A stretch of 64,000 nucleotides of DNA from Fodinibacter luteus (lineage in GTDB: Bacteria > Actinomycetota > Actinomycetes > Actinomycetales > Dermatophilaceae): positions 1 through 64,000 of the forward strand of contig NZ_BAABGM010000016.1 in NCBI RefSeq assembly GCF_039541575.1. Direction: 5' to 3'. This document shows, piece by piece, positions 8,292-16,952 of the stretch; the first letter of the stretch is position 1, and the number at the start of each line of letters is the position of its first letter. Made by a program: the position numbers and the translations under genes. The notes beneath the pieces were generated by a model. That model was not told the origin of the DNA. It searched no databases and saw only the letters and a program-made list of their open reading frames with translations.

Positions 8292-8368
8292 TGGTGGGCC
8301 TAACAGGACTTGAACCTGTGGCCTCTTCCTTATCAGGGAAGCGCTCTAACCGTCTGAGCTATAGGCCC
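8292..8368 (-). tRNA. tRNA-Ile (anticodon GAT), CCA encoded
   Basis: On the minus strand the acceptor GGGCCTA pairs with TAGGCCC, the anticodon loop CTGATAA reads GAT (isoleucine), and the T-loop GGTTCAAGTCC is canonical. Discriminator A is followed by a genomically encoded CCA (8292-8294). It lies between DLW-39 and the DUF3566 gene, the normal position downstream of gyrA in Micrococcales. Confidence 0.95.
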
Positions 8369-8415
8369 GTGCACCGCGATCGGTTGCACCGCCCACGGAG
8401 GGTGGCGCGGTGCAC
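8369..8415. other. Inverted repeat directly 5' of tRNA-Ile
   Basis: The arms GTGCACCGCG (8369-8378) and CGCGGTGCAC (8406-8415) are perfect complements and begin at the base next to the mature 5' end of tRNA-Ile. The structure would form in the precursor transcript just ahead of the RNase P cleavage site. It may guide processing or be the terminator of an upstream transcript. Confidence 0.5.
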
Positions 8416-8534
8416 GAGGCTACCTCACCACCGCCCCTGCACTCAAAACGGAGCGGCTGCCGCGGGCCCGCCCGCTGAGCACCGACTCCGTGCGGGGTTG
8501 AGCGCGGGTTCCGGGCGCCGACGGGCACCGAACC

Positions 8535-8558
8535 GTGCGCAACTCGCACGAGGTCGGA
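8535..8558. terminator. Hairpin downstream of the gyrA-DUF3566 unit
   Basis: CGTGCG and CGCACG flank the 5-nt loop CAACT, just beyond the DUF3566 stop at 8566 on the minus strand, followed by GAGGTCGG. The same short block recurs almost unchanged in the palindrome near 24.49 kb, so it looks like a dispersed terminator-type repeat. Confidence 0.45.
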
Positions 8559-8565
8559 GCGGGTG

Positions 8566-9297
8566 TCAGTCGTCGGTGAGGGTGAGCTGCACGCCGCCGA
8601 CCAGGGCGCTCGAGACGTTGTAGAGGAACGCCGCGAGGGTCGCGATCGCCGTCACGAGGATGACGTCGATGACCGCGATGACGATCGACAGCGACAGCAC
8701 CCGGCCGAGGCCGACGAAGTCCATGATGTCGAAGCGCTGCTGGCCGTCCTGGACGACCTGCCCGACGATGCCGTTGATCTGGTCGAACACGCCCATGCCG
8801 GCGAGGATCGTCCACAGCACGAAGACCATGACGACCCCGGCGATGCCGAGCGCGACCGACAGCAGGAACGAGATCTTCATCATCGACCACGGGTCGATGC
8901 GCGAGACGGTGAGCCGGACCCGGCGGGCGGATGCCGGGCGCGCGGCCGGGCGCGGAGCCTCGGCGGCCGCTGCGGTCGGCGCCGCCGGCGTGGCCGCGGC
9001 AGGCGGCGGCGGCGCGGTGGGCGCCTGGCTCGCCGGCACGGACGGCGCGTCGGCGGGGGTGCCGCCCGACCGGTTCACCGGAACGGGGGCCGTCGGCGCG
9101 CCCGACTGGCTCGGCGGAGCCGGAGAGCCCGGCGCGGTGTCGGCGTCGGCCATGCGGCGCAGGGCGCTGCCGTCGCCACGGTCTTGGGCCTGGCCCCCCG
9201 ACGTGCCGCCGTCGGCGTAGGGTGCACGACGGGCCGAGCCACCGGCGGAGGACGCCGACGGGCGCACCTGGCGCCCCGCGTGGTCTGCGGTGCTCAC
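8566..9297 (-). CDS. DUF3566 transmembrane protein
   Basis: The 243-residue product has a long disordered, Ala/Pro/Gly-rich N-terminus (about 130 residues). A conserved C-terminal domain follows, starting VRLTVSRIDPWSMMKISFLLSV, with two or three membrane segments. This is the DUF3566 family (the mycobacterial neighbour downstream of gyrA). It is integral to the inner membrane and of unknown function. The GTG start overlaps the gyrA stop by 4 nt, so it is translationally coupled to gyrase subunit A. The family link is clear from sequence and position. Confidence 0.9.
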   Translation of the reverse strand: MSTADHAGRQVRPSASSAGGSARRAPYADGGTSGGQAQDRGDGSALRRMADADTAPGSPAPPSQSGAPTAPVPVNRSGGTPADAPSVPASQAPTAPPPPAAATPAAPTAAAAEAPRPAARPASARRVRLTVSRIDPWSMMKISFLLSVALGIAGVVMVFVLWTILAGMGVFDQINGIVGQVVQDGQQRFDIMDFVGLGRVLSLSIVIAVIDVILVTAIATLAAFLYNVSSALVGGVQLTLTDD

Positions 9298-11936
9298 TCA
9301 CGACCTCCTGAGTCCTCGTCGTCCGACGACGGTACGGCATCGGTCCCCTCGGCAGCGACCTGCAGCGCCGGGCGCTCGGGGATCGAGACATCATCGTCAC
9401 CCGGGTCGGCGGACGCGGGCACCGCCCCCTGGGCCGCCTCGGCAGCCGCCTCGACCGCCTCGACGGCCTCCTCGACCTCACGCTCGGGGTTGCGGGCCAC
9501 GGCGACGATCGCGTCGTTGCGACCCGCCTTGGCGAACTGGACCCCCATCGTGTTGCGCCCGGTGAGGCGCACCTCGTCGACCCGCGAGCGCACGATGTTG
9601 CCCTTCTCGAAGATGACGAGCACCTCGTCGTCCTCGTCGACGGTCAGCGCCCCGACGAGGTCGCCGCCCTTGTCGCTCAGCTTCGCGACCGCGACGCCGA
9701 GGATGGCCCGGCCCTTGACGTTCCACTCCGAGACCTTCGAGCGCTTGGCCAGGCCCGACTCGAAGACGACGAAGACGTCGGGGTCGGTGCCGTCCTCGAC
9801 GACCGACATCGACAGCAGCGAGTCGTGGCCACGGAACTTCATGCCCGTGACGCCGGACGTGGCCCGCCCCATCGGCCGCAGCGTCGCGTCGTCGGCGTGG
9901 AAGCGCACCGACTGCCCCTTGCGCGAGACGAGGAGGAGGTCGTCGCTCGACTCGGCGAGACCGGCGCCGACGAGCTCGTCGCCGTCGCGCAGGTTGATCG
10001 CGATGAGGCCACCGCTGCGCGGGCTGTCGTACTCCGAGAGCCGGGTCTTCTTGACCAGGCCGCTGCGGGTGGCGAGCACGAGGTAGGCGGCGCACGCGTA
10101 GTCGCGAACGGCGAGCACCTGGGCGATCTGCTCGCCCGGCTGGAACGCCATGACGTTCGCGACGTGCTGCCCCTTGCCGTCGCGGCCGGCATCCGGCAGC
10201 TCGTACGCCTTGGCCCGGTAGACGCGCCCGAGGTTGGTGAAGAAGAGCAGCCAGTGGTGCGAGGTCGTCGTGAAGAAGTGGTCGACCATGTCCTCGCCGC
10301 GCAGCGTCGCCCCGCGCACGCCCTTGCCGCCCCGGCGCTGGGAGCGGTAGGCGTCGACCCGGGTGCGCTTGGCGTAGCCACCCCGGGTGATCGTGACGAC
10401 GACGTCCTCCTCGGGGATGAGGTCCTCCATCGACATGTCGCCGTCGAAGGGCAGGATCTGGCTGCGCCGCTCGTCGCCGTAGCGACGGACGATCTCGGCG
10501 AGCTCGTCGGAGATGATGTCGCGCTGACGCCCGGGCTTGGCGAGGATGTCGGTGTAGTCCTCGATCATCGCCGCGAGCTCGTCGTGGTCGTCGACGATCT
10601 TCTGGCGCTCCAGGGCCGCGAGCCGGCGCAGCTGCATGTCGAGGATGGCCTGGGCCTGGATCTCGTCGATCTCGAGCAGCCCCATGAGCCCGGTGCGCGC
10701 CTCGTCGACGGTCGGCGAGCGCCGGATGAGGGCGATGACCTCGTCGAGCGCGTCGAGCGCCTTGAGCAGGCCGCGCAGGATGTGGATGCGCTCCTCGGCC
10801 TTGCGCAAGCGGTAGGCCGTGCGCCGCTGGATGACGTCGACCTGGTGGTCGACCCAGTAGCGGATGAACGCGTCGATCGGCAGGGTGCGGGGCACCCCGT
10901 CGACGAGGGCCAGCATGTTCGCGCCGAAGTTCGTCTGCAGCTGGGTGTGCTTGTAGAGGTTGTTGAGCACGACCTTCGCCACGGCATCGCGCTTGAGCAC
11001 GATGACGAGACGCTGCCCGGTGCGGCCGGAGGTCTCGTCACGGATGTCGGCGATGCCGGAGAGCCGGCCGTCCTTGACGTGCTCGGCGATCTTCTGGGCC
11101 AGGCTGTCCGGGTTGACCTGGTAGGGCAGCTCGGTGATGACGAGGCACTGCCGGTTGTGGATCTCCTCGACCTGCACGACGGCGCGCATGATGATCGAGC
11201 CGCGACCGGTGCGGTAGGCGTCGTCGATGCCGCGCGAACCCATGATGAGCGCGCCGGTCGGGAAGTCCGGCCCCTTGATCTCGCGCATCACCGCCTCGAG
11301 GGTCTCCTCGCGGGTCGCGTCGGGGTGCGCGAGCACCCACTCGGCGGCCGCGGCGACCTCGCGCAGGTTGTGCGGCGGGATCTGCGTGGCCATGCCGACC
11401 GCGATGCCCGCGCTGCCGTTGACGAGCAGGTTCGGGAAGCGGCTGGGCAGCACCTCGGGCTCGAGGGTCTTGCCGTCGTAGTTGGGGCGGAAGTCGACGG
11501 TCTCCTCGTCGATGTCGCGCACCATCTCCATGGCGAGCGGTGCCATCCGGCACTCGGTGTATCGCGGCGCCGCGGCCGGGTCGTCGCCCGGGCTGCCGAA
11601 GTTGCCCTGGCCCTGGACGAGCGGGTAGCGCAGGCTCCAGTCCTGGACGAGCCGCACGAGGGCGTCGTAGATCGAGGAGTCGCCGTGCGGGTGGTACTGG
11701 CCCATGACCTCGCCGACGACGCGGCTGCACTTGTTGAAGCCACGGTCGGGGCGGTAGCCGCCGTCGTACATCGCGTAGACGACCCGGCGGTGCACCGGCT
11801 TCAGCCCGTCGCGCACGTCGGGGAGCGCACGGCTCACGATGACGCTCATGGCGTACTCGATGTACGACCGCTGCATCTCGGTGTTGAGGTCGATCGGCTC
11901 CGTGCGGTCGGTCTCGACCGGGGGCTGCTCAGTCAT
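9294..11936 (-). CDS. gyrA: DNA gyrase subunit A
   Basis: This 880-residue protein cuts and rejoins DNA in the A2B2 gyrase that introduces negative supercoils. Visible features are the N-terminal block LNTEMQRSYIEYAMSVIVSRALPD (in part), the HPHGDSSIYDALVR quinolone-pocket helix with Ser and Asp at the usual resistance positions (wild-type in appearance), and the catalytic Tyr in PRYTECRM. The C-terminal beta-pinwheel is followed by an acidic, Ala/Glu-rich tail of about 60 residues. The ATG is preceded by AAGGACACCG. It lies 197 nt downstream of gyrB on the same strand. That gap contains a long inverted repeat, and the gene overlaps DUF3566 by 4 nt. Confidence 0.98.
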   Translation of the reverse strand: MTEQPPVETDRTEPIDLNTEMQRSYIEYAMSVIVSRALPDVRDGLKPVHRRVVYAMYDGGYRPDRGFNKCSRVVGEVMGQYHPHGDSSIYDALVRLVQDWSLRYPLVQGQGNFGSPGDDPAAAPRYTECRMAPLAMEMVRDIDEETVDFRPNYDGKTLEPEVLPSRFPNLLVNGSAGIAVGMATQIPPHNLREVAAAAEWVLAHPDATREETLEAVMREIKGPDFPTGALIMGSRGIDDAYRTGRGSIIMRAVVQVEEIHNRQCLVITELPYQVNPDSLAQKIAEHVKDGRLSGIADIRDETSGRTGQRLVIVLKRDAVAKVVLNNLYKHTQLQTNFGANMLALVDGVPRTLPIDAFIRYWVDHQVDVIQRRTAYRLRKAEERIHILRGLLKALDALDEVIALIRRSPTVDEARTGLMGLLEIDEIQAQAILDMQLRRLAALERQKIVDDHDELAAMIEDYTDILAKPGRQRDIISDELAEIVRRYGDERRSQILPFDGDMSMEDLIPEEDVVVTITRGGYAKRTRVDAYRSQRRGGKGVRGATLRGEDMVDHFFTTTSHHWLLFFTNLGRVYRAKAYELPDAGRDGKGQHVANVMAFQPGEQIAQVLAVRDYACAAYLVLATRSGLVKKTRLSEYDSPRSGGLIAINLRDGDELVGAGLAESSDDLLLVSRKGQSVRFHADDATLRPMGRATSGVTGMKFRGHDSLLSMSVVEDGTDPDVFVVFESGLAKRSKVSEWNVKGRAILGVAVAKLSDKGGDLVGALTVDEDDEVLVIFEKGNIVRSRVDEVRLTGRNTMGVQFAKAGRNDAIVAVARNPEREVEEAVEAVEAAAEAAQGAVPASADPGDDDVSIPERPALQVAAEGTDAVPSSDDEDSGGRE

Positions 11937-12002
11937 CGGTGTCCTTGCCTAGCGGTTCTTCAGAAGGAGGGAAGCGGAGGTGACCCGCGCGGGGAGCGTG
12001 CA

Positions 12003-12102
12003 GCAGGAATGGGGATGCCGGCGCATGGCTGGGTCTGGCGGGAGCGCGACCGAGCGCCAGCGAGGGAGTGCGGATGGTCTGAGCCGGCATCCCCATTCCT
12101 GC
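12003..12102. repeat. 20-bp perfect inverted repeat in the gyrB-gyrA intergenic region
   Basis: GCAGGAATGGGGATGCCGGC (12003-12022) has its exact complement at 12083-12102. The 60-nt loop contains a smaller CTGGCG/CGCCAG stem. It fills the centre of the 197-nt gap between gyrB and gyrA, both read on the minus strand. It could be a partial terminator or attenuator that sets the gyrA:gyrB ratio, or a mobile REP-like palindrome. The arms contain the GGATGCCG octamer that is frequent across the window. Confidence 0.75.
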
Positions 12103-12133
12103 GGAGCGCGGAAGTGAGCACACGGCATCCGCA

Positions 12134-14257
12134 TCAGATGTCGAGGAAGCGGACGTCGCGCGCGTTGCGCTGGATGAAGGACCTGCGCGACTCGACGTCC
12201 TCGCCCATGAGGATCGAGAAGATCTCGTCGGCCGCGGCCGCGTCGTCGAGGGTGACCTGGAGGAGCACCCGCGAGTCGGGGTTCATCGTGGTCTCCCACA
12301 GCTCCTGGTAGTCCATCTCGCCGAGGCCCTTGTAGCGCTGGATCGGGTTGTCCTTGGGCAGGCGGCGGCCCTTGCTCTGGCCCTCGGCGATGAGGGCGTC
12401 GCGCTCACGGTCGGTGAACGCGAACTCGTGCGTCGCGTTGCTCCACTTCAGGCGGTAGAGCGGCGGCTGCGCGAGGTAGACGTAGCCGGCCTCGATGAGC
12501 GGCTTCATGAAGCGGAAGAGCAGGGTGAGCAGGAGGGTGCGGATGTGCATGCCGTCGACGTCGGCATCGGCCATGAGCACGATCTTGTGGTAGCGGGCCT
12601 TGTCGATGTCGAAGTCCTCACCGATGCCGGTGCCGAATGCCGAGATGAGCGCCTGGACCTCCTGGTTGCCCAGGGCCTTGTCGAGGCGGGCCCGCTCGAC
12701 GTTGAGGATCTTGCCCCGGATCGGCAGGATCGCCTGGGTGTACGGGTTGCGCCCGCGCACCGCCGAGCCGCCGGCGGAGTCGCCCTCGACGATGAAGACC
12801 TCGGAGATGGCCGGGTCCTTGGCCTGGCAGTCGCGCAGCTTGCCGGGCAGCCCGCCCGACTCGAGCACCCGCTTGCGGGTGGCCTCGCGGGCCTTGCGGG
12901 CGGCCATCCGGGCGGCGGAGGCCTGGATCGCCTTGCGGACGATCTCGCGGCCCTCGGTGGGGTGGCTGTCGAGCCAGCCGCCGAACTCCTCGGTCATCGC
13001 GCGCTGGACGAAGCCCTTGACCTCGGAGTTGCCGAGCTTGGTCTTGGTCTGCCCCTCGAACTGCGGCTCCCCGAGCTTGACCGAGATGACCGCGGTCAGG
13101 CCCTCGCGCACGTCGTCGCCGGTGAGGTTGTCGTCCTTGTCCTTGAGCTGGTTCTGCTTGCGCGCGAAGTCGTTGACGAGCTTGGTGAGCGCCGCGCGGA
13201 AGCCCTCCTCGTGAGTGCCACCCTCGTGGGTGTTGATCGTGTTGGCGTAGGTGTGCACCGACTCCGAGTAGGCATTGGTCCACTGCATGGCGAGCTCGAG
13301 CGAGAGGCTGCGCACGGCATCCTCGACCTCGATCGCGATGACGTCGTCGTGCACCGGCTCGGACTTCTTGGACCCGACGAGGTGGTTGACGTAGTCGACG
13401 AGCCCGCCGTCGTAGCGGTACGACACCGACCGGGCGGTCGTCGTGCGGGCGCCACCCTCGGCCACCTCGTCCTCGTGGTCCTCGACGACGGCGATGTCGG
13501 CGTCGACCCCGTCGAGGTCCGGCTCGCCGTCCGGGGCGGCGTCGGGCACCCGCTCGTCGACGAGGTTGATCGTCAGGCCCTTGTTGAGGAACGCCATCTG
13601 CTGGAAGCGGGCCCGGATCGTCTCGTAGTCGTAGTCGACGGTCTCGAAGATGTCGGGGTTGGCCCAGTACGTGATCGTCGTGCCGGTGCGGTCGGTCTCC
13701 TCCATCTGCTCGAGCGGGCTGACCGGCACGCCGTGCTCGAACGACATCCGGAACGCGTGACCCTTCTGGCGCACGCAGACGTCGAGCCGCGTGGACAGGG
13801 CGTTGACGACGGAGGAGCCGACGCCGTGCAGGCCACCGGACACCTTGTAGCCGCCGCCGCCGAACTTGCCGCCGGCGTGCAGCTGGGTGAGCACGAGCTC
13901 GACGGCGCTCACACCCTCGGTGGGGTGGATGTCGGTGGGGATGCCGCGCCCGTTGTCCTTGACCCGGACCGCGCCGTTCTCCATGAGGGTGACGTCGATG
14001 GTGTCGGCGAAGCCGGCGAGGGCCTCGTCGACGGCGTTGTCGACGATCTCCCAGACGAGGTGGTGCAGGCCGCGCTCGCCGGTGGAGCCGATGTACATCC
14101 CGGGGCGCTTGCGCACCGCCTCGAGCCCCTCGAGGACCGTGATCGACCCGGCGTCGTAGGCCTCGCCCTCACCGCCGGGGAGGACGGCCTCGACGGACGG
14201 GTCGGATGCCGTGCCCTCCGTCTCGTCGGGGGTCACGTCGGGCTGCTGGTCCGCCAC
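12134..14257 (-). CDS. gyrB: DNA gyrase subunit B
   Basis: The 707-residue ATPase subunit of gyrase. The GHKL ATP-binding region is seen in VWEIVDNAVDEALAG, VKDNGRGIPTD and YKVSGGLHGVGSSVVNALS. The TOPRIM region shows EGDSAGGSA and DADVDGMHIRTLLL, and the C-terminus has the QRYKGLGEM block. An acidic insertion of about 35 residues (DGEPDLDGVDADIAVVEDHE) lies in the transducer region and is common in actinobacteria. The GTG at 14257 is chosen over an upstream in-frame start because AAGGAG sits 4-5 nt before it. It is separated from recF/DUF721 by about 19 kb of accessory genes, which is abnormal for this phylum. Confidence 0.97.
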   Translation of the reverse strand: MADQQPDVTPDETEGTASDPSVEAVLPGGEGEAYDAGSITVLEGLEAVRKRPGMYIGSTGERGLHHLVWEIVDNAVDEALAGFADTIDVTLMENGAVRVKDNGRGIPTDIHPTEGVSAVELVLTQLHAGGKFGGGGYKVSGGLHGVGSSVVNALSTRLDVCVRQKGHAFRMSFEHGVPVSPLEQMEETDRTGTTITYWANPDIFETVDYDYETIRARFQQMAFLNKGLTINLVDERVPDAAPDGEPDLDGVDADIAVVEDHEDEVAEGGARTTTARSVSYRYDGGLVDYVNHLVGSKKSEPVHDDVIAIEVEDAVRSLSLELAMQWTNAYSESVHTYANTINTHEGGTHEEGFRAALTKLVNDFARKQNQLKDKDDNLTGDDVREGLTAVISVKLGEPQFEGQTKTKLGNSEVKGFVQRAMTEEFGGWLDSHPTEGREIVRKAIQASAARMAARKAREATRKRVLESGGLPGKLRDCQAKDPAISEVFIVEGDSAGGSAVRGRNPYTQAILPIRGKILNVERARLDKALGNQEVQALISAFGTGIGEDFDIDKARYHKIVLMADADVDGMHIRTLLLTLLFRFMKPLIEAGYVYLAQPPLYRLKWSNATHEFAFTDRERDALIAEGQSKGRRLPKDNPIQRYKGLGEMDYQELWETTMNPDSRVLLQVTLDDAAAADEIFSILMGEDVESRRSFIQRNARDVRFLDI

Positions 14258-14569
14258 GGGTCTCCTTCGTCGGCTGGCCCCACCGGACCGACCGGCAGAA
14301 CTCATGGCGCACGCCCAAGGGCGTCGAACGCCTTGGGCGCGATTTCTTCGCCCAGTCTACCGGTCAGGACCGACGGGACATGCCTCGACAAGGCCCGTGC
14401 GGGCGGGTTTCCGGCGGACGGGGGGTCCGATGCGACCCCCGACACGCGACCGGGGCCCTCAGGGGCCCTGACGGGCCCGTTGCGTCCGGCAGGTCGGTGC
14501 TCGGGAGGCGGTCCTGAAGCAGGCCGAAACGGATGCCGTGCCCGCCGTCAGTCGCAGGTGCTCACCGGC
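14258..14569. promoter_or_regulatory. gyrB 5' leader with bulged hairpin; no gene
   Basis: No coding frame is convincing in this 312-nt gap. On the transcribed (minus) strand an imperfect hairpin lies about 55 nt ahead of the gyrB start. CGCCCAAG (14312-14319) pairs with CTTGGGCG (14332-14339), and GCGT pairs with ACGC across a CGA loop with one bulged G. It probably belongs to the untranslated leader of gyrB and may affect expression. GC-rich repeats of GGGCCC near 14450-14490 may form a terminator for the thioesterase side. Confidence 0.4.
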
Positions 14570-15043
14570 CTACCGGCCGGAGGGCTGAGGCGTCGACGCC
14601 CGGGAGCCGACGGTCGACTCGAGGTGGGTGCGCACGGCATCCGGGATGGGGACCGGGCGGCGCGTCTCGCGGTCGACGTAGACCTGGGCCCACAGGCCGT
14701 GCGCGGCGATGTCGCCGTCGTCGGGGAGGAACAGCCCGAACTCGAGGACGACGCTCGTGCGCCCGGTGCGCCGCACCCGCACCCCGACGTCGACGGTGAC
14801 CGGGAAGGACACCTCGCGGTAGTAGCGGCAGCTCGTCTCGGCGACGAGTCCGAGGGTGGGGGCGACGCTCTCGTCGATGCCGGTCTCCTCCTGCATCCAC
14901 GCGTTGAGGACGCTGTCGAACAGCTCGAGGTAGACCGCGTTGTTGAGGTGCCCGAACATGTCGTTGTCCGACCAGCGGGTGGGCACCGGGCGCAGCACGT
15001 CGAAGTCGCCGCGGCGCAGCTCGCGCGGGTCGGGATCGGTCAC
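14570..15043 (-). CDS. 4-hydroxybenzoyl-CoA-type acyl-CoA thioesterase (hotdog fold)
   Basis: The 157-residue single hotdog-domain protein begins PTRWSDNDMFGHLNNAVYLELFD. This is the classic 4HBT active-site segment, with the catalytic Asp in the D-x-x-G-H-x-N stretch. It should hydrolyse acyl-CoA thioesters; the chain specificity is not readable. The GTG start overlaps the stop of the M4 protease gene by 4 nt, so the two are co-translated although no functional tie is obvious. It is the last minus-strand gene of the accessory block before gyrB. Length is normal for the family. Confidence 0.88.
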   Translation of the reverse strand: MTDPDPRELRRGDFDVLRPVPTRWSDNDMFGHLNNAVYLELFDSVLNAWMQEETGIDESVAPTLGLVAETSCRYYREVSFPVTVDVGVRVRRTGRTSVVLEFGLFLPDDGDIAAHGLWAQVYVDRETRRPVPIPDAVRTHLESTVGSRASTPQPSGR

Positions 15044-16473
15044 GGTGCCGATCGTAGGCCCAGGGTGCGCTCGAGCAGGGTGCGCACCTCGTCGCTCAGC
15101 TCGACCTCGGGCAGCTCGACGTCGAGGGGTGGTGCGTCGCAGCGCACGCCGTAGCAGAACGCGTCGGGGACGGCGGGGCGCTCGGCGGCCCGGTCGGCGA
15201 TCGCGGGGAGGGTGTCGTGCGCGAGCAGCGAGCGCCAGGCCCGGGCGTCGCCGCGGGGCAGCTCGTCGAGGGTCACCGTGCGCTCGAGGGTGCGACCGGC
15301 GAAGCCGCCGGTGCGGCGCACGCTGACGGCGGTGCCCGCGCCGGGTGCGGTGACGGCATCCGGGCGGGTCGGGGCGGGGGCCCGGCCGAGGCTGCCGGAT
15401 GCCGGGAGGCCGACCGAGTCCCAGGCCGCGCGGACGGCGTCGACGACCTCGGAGCCCTCGCCGTACCGCGCCGTCGCGGCCGCGACGGTGAGCCCGGCGA
15501 AGGTGTCGAAGTCGCAGTCGGCGCTGATGTCGCCGGTGACCGTGTCGAACCAGACCTGGCCGGCGACCTGCCAGGCAGGGCCGCCGACGGTCGTCGCGAG
15601 CACGTGGAACGCCTTGTTGGGGATGCCGGAGTTGATGTGGACGCCGCCGTTGTCGTCGTCGGTGTCGACGTAGTCGCGCATGTGGGCCGGCTGGGGGTCG
15701 GTGCCCAGGCGCGGGTCGTCGTAGGCGGTGCCCGGGGCGGCCATCGACCGGATGGCGACGCCCTGGACGTCGGGTCCGAGCAGCTCGGCCCCGACGAGCC
15801 AGTCGGCCTCGTCGGCGCCCTGGCCGAGCAGGCGCTGCTTGACGAGGACGCCGAAGACGTCGGAGACCGACTCGTTGAGGGCGCCGGACTGGTCGCGGTA
15901 GTTCAGGCCGGAGGTGTACTGGGTGACGCCGTGGGCGAGCTCGTGGCCGATGACGTCGAGGCTGCGGGTGAAGGGGAGGAAGACGACGCCGTCACCGTCG
16001 CCGAAGACCATCTGGGTGCCGTCCCAGAAGGCGTTGTCGTAGTCGCGGCGGAAGTGGACGCTGGCGACGAGGGGCAGGCCGCGCCCGTCGAGCGAGTTGC
16101 GGCCGTAGGCGTCCTGCCACAGCTGCCACGTGCTGCCCAGCCCGTCGTAGGCCTCGCGGACCTCGCGGTCGCCGGTGTCGGGGTCGCCCTCGCTGCGCAC
16201 GAGTCGGCCGGGGAGCGTGCTGCCGCGCTCGGCGTCGTGGACGGAACGCTGCGGGCCCTCGGCGGTGCCGCGGGCCCGGCGCGGGCGCGGGCGGGCACCG
16301 GGGTCGGCGGTCGGGGGGCGCACCTCGGCGGTACGGCGCGACAGGCGCAGCTGCTCGTCGACCTCGAGCGTCGCCCGGGCGTGGGCGGCAACGTGGGGGT
16401 CGTCGGAGGCCGCGAGCGCCTCGAGGACGTACGGCGGCACGATCGCGCACACCGGGCGGGGCGGCGACGGCAT
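15040..16473 (-). CDS. M4-family neutral metalloprotease (protealysin-like)
   Basis: A thermolysin-family zinc protease of about 477 residues. The zinc-binding helix is VIGHELAHGVTQ (HExxH), followed by GALNESVSDVFG with the third ligand Glu. SGIPNKAFH is the segment seen near the C-terminal domain of M4 enzymes. The short N-terminal region CAIVPPYVLEALA matches the protealysin-type propeptide rather than a secretion signal, so export is uncertain. The frame extends upstream to 16632, but that part is built from repeats of the local GGCATCCGG motif (MPSAR-type peptides), so I prefer the ATG at 16473. The gene overlaps the thioesterase start by 4 nt. Confidence 0.85.
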   Translation of the reverse strand: MPSPPRPVCAIVPPYVLEALAASDDPHVAAHARATLEVDEQLRLSRRTAEVRPPTADPGARPRPRRARGTAEGPQRSVHDAERGSTLPGRLVRSEGDPDTGDREVREAYDGLGSTWQLWQDAYGRNSLDGRGLPLVASVHFRRDYDNAFWDGTQMVFGDGDGVVFLPFTRSLDVIGHELAHGVTQYTSGLNYRDQSGALNESVSDVFGVLVKQRLLGQGADEADWLVGAELLGPDVQGVAIRSMAAPGTAYDDPRLGTDPQPAHMRDYVDTDDDNGGVHINSGIPNKAFHVLATTVGGPAWQVAGQVWFDTVTGDISADCDFDTFAGLTVAAATARYGEGSEVVDAVRAAWDSVGLPASGSLGRAPAPTRPDAVTAPGAGTAVSVRRTGGFAGRTLERTVTLDELPRGDARAWRSLLAHDTLPAIADRAAERPAVPDAFCYGVRCDAPPLDVELPEVELSDEVRTLLERTLGLRSAP

Positions 16474-16952
16474 CCGGGAGGGCGAGACACGGGCGGACGG
16501 GATCGGGTGGAAGGACGAGACGCGGGCGGACGGCATCCGGTGGAAGGACGGCACCCGGGCGGCGGACGGCATCCGGGCGGCGCCGGGCCGGGACGAGGGG
16601 AAGGACGACGACGGGAGCTCTCGGGACGGCATGCGGCAACCCTGCCCCGCGCCACCGACAGCCGCGACCCGGGTGCGCTCGCTCCCGGAGGAGCTCGGGA
16701 GGCCGAGGAGGAGGCCGAGGTCCGACGGTTCGACCGCGGCTACCGCGCAGTAGTCGCTGTCAGGGCAGCGAGTACCAGGCGGTAACGGGCGCTGCAGCGG
16801 CTGGCACCCGGTCGGGAGTGGAGGACACGCCGTTGCGGCGGGTGGCCCCCGGCGGGTTCTCCACTCTCGACGGAGGGAGGCGAGCGGAAGGGTCGGGCCC
16901 GGTCGGTCAGGTGGGTCAGCCCCGGTCGGTCACGTGGGTCAGCCCCGGTCGG
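16474..16952. other. Intergenic stretch with terminator palindrome and 23-bp tandem repeats
   Basis: No gene is supported. A 13-bp inverted repeat (16811-16823 with 16859-16871, one mismatch) lies downstream of the lower meta-pathway operon and is a likely terminator. Beyond it, the unit CCCGGTCGGTCA(G/C)GTGGGTC recurs at about 16898, 16921 and partly at 16944, period 23, running up to the stop codon of the dehydrogenase gene. The right-hand part (16474-16632) is an uncertain extension of the protease frame. Confidence 0.55.

Noticed and set aside
9825..15154. Long plus-strand open frames opposite gyrA and gyrB
   Set aside because: They are antisense shadows of the gyrase genes, consisting of Asp/Val/Leu/Arg-rich strings without ribosome-binding sites or conserved domains.
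16474..16632. N-terminal extension of the M4 protease (53 residues)
   Set aside because: Made of repeated MPSAR/SFH-type peptides encoded by the GGCATCCGG motif. The protealysin-type propeptide starts after it.
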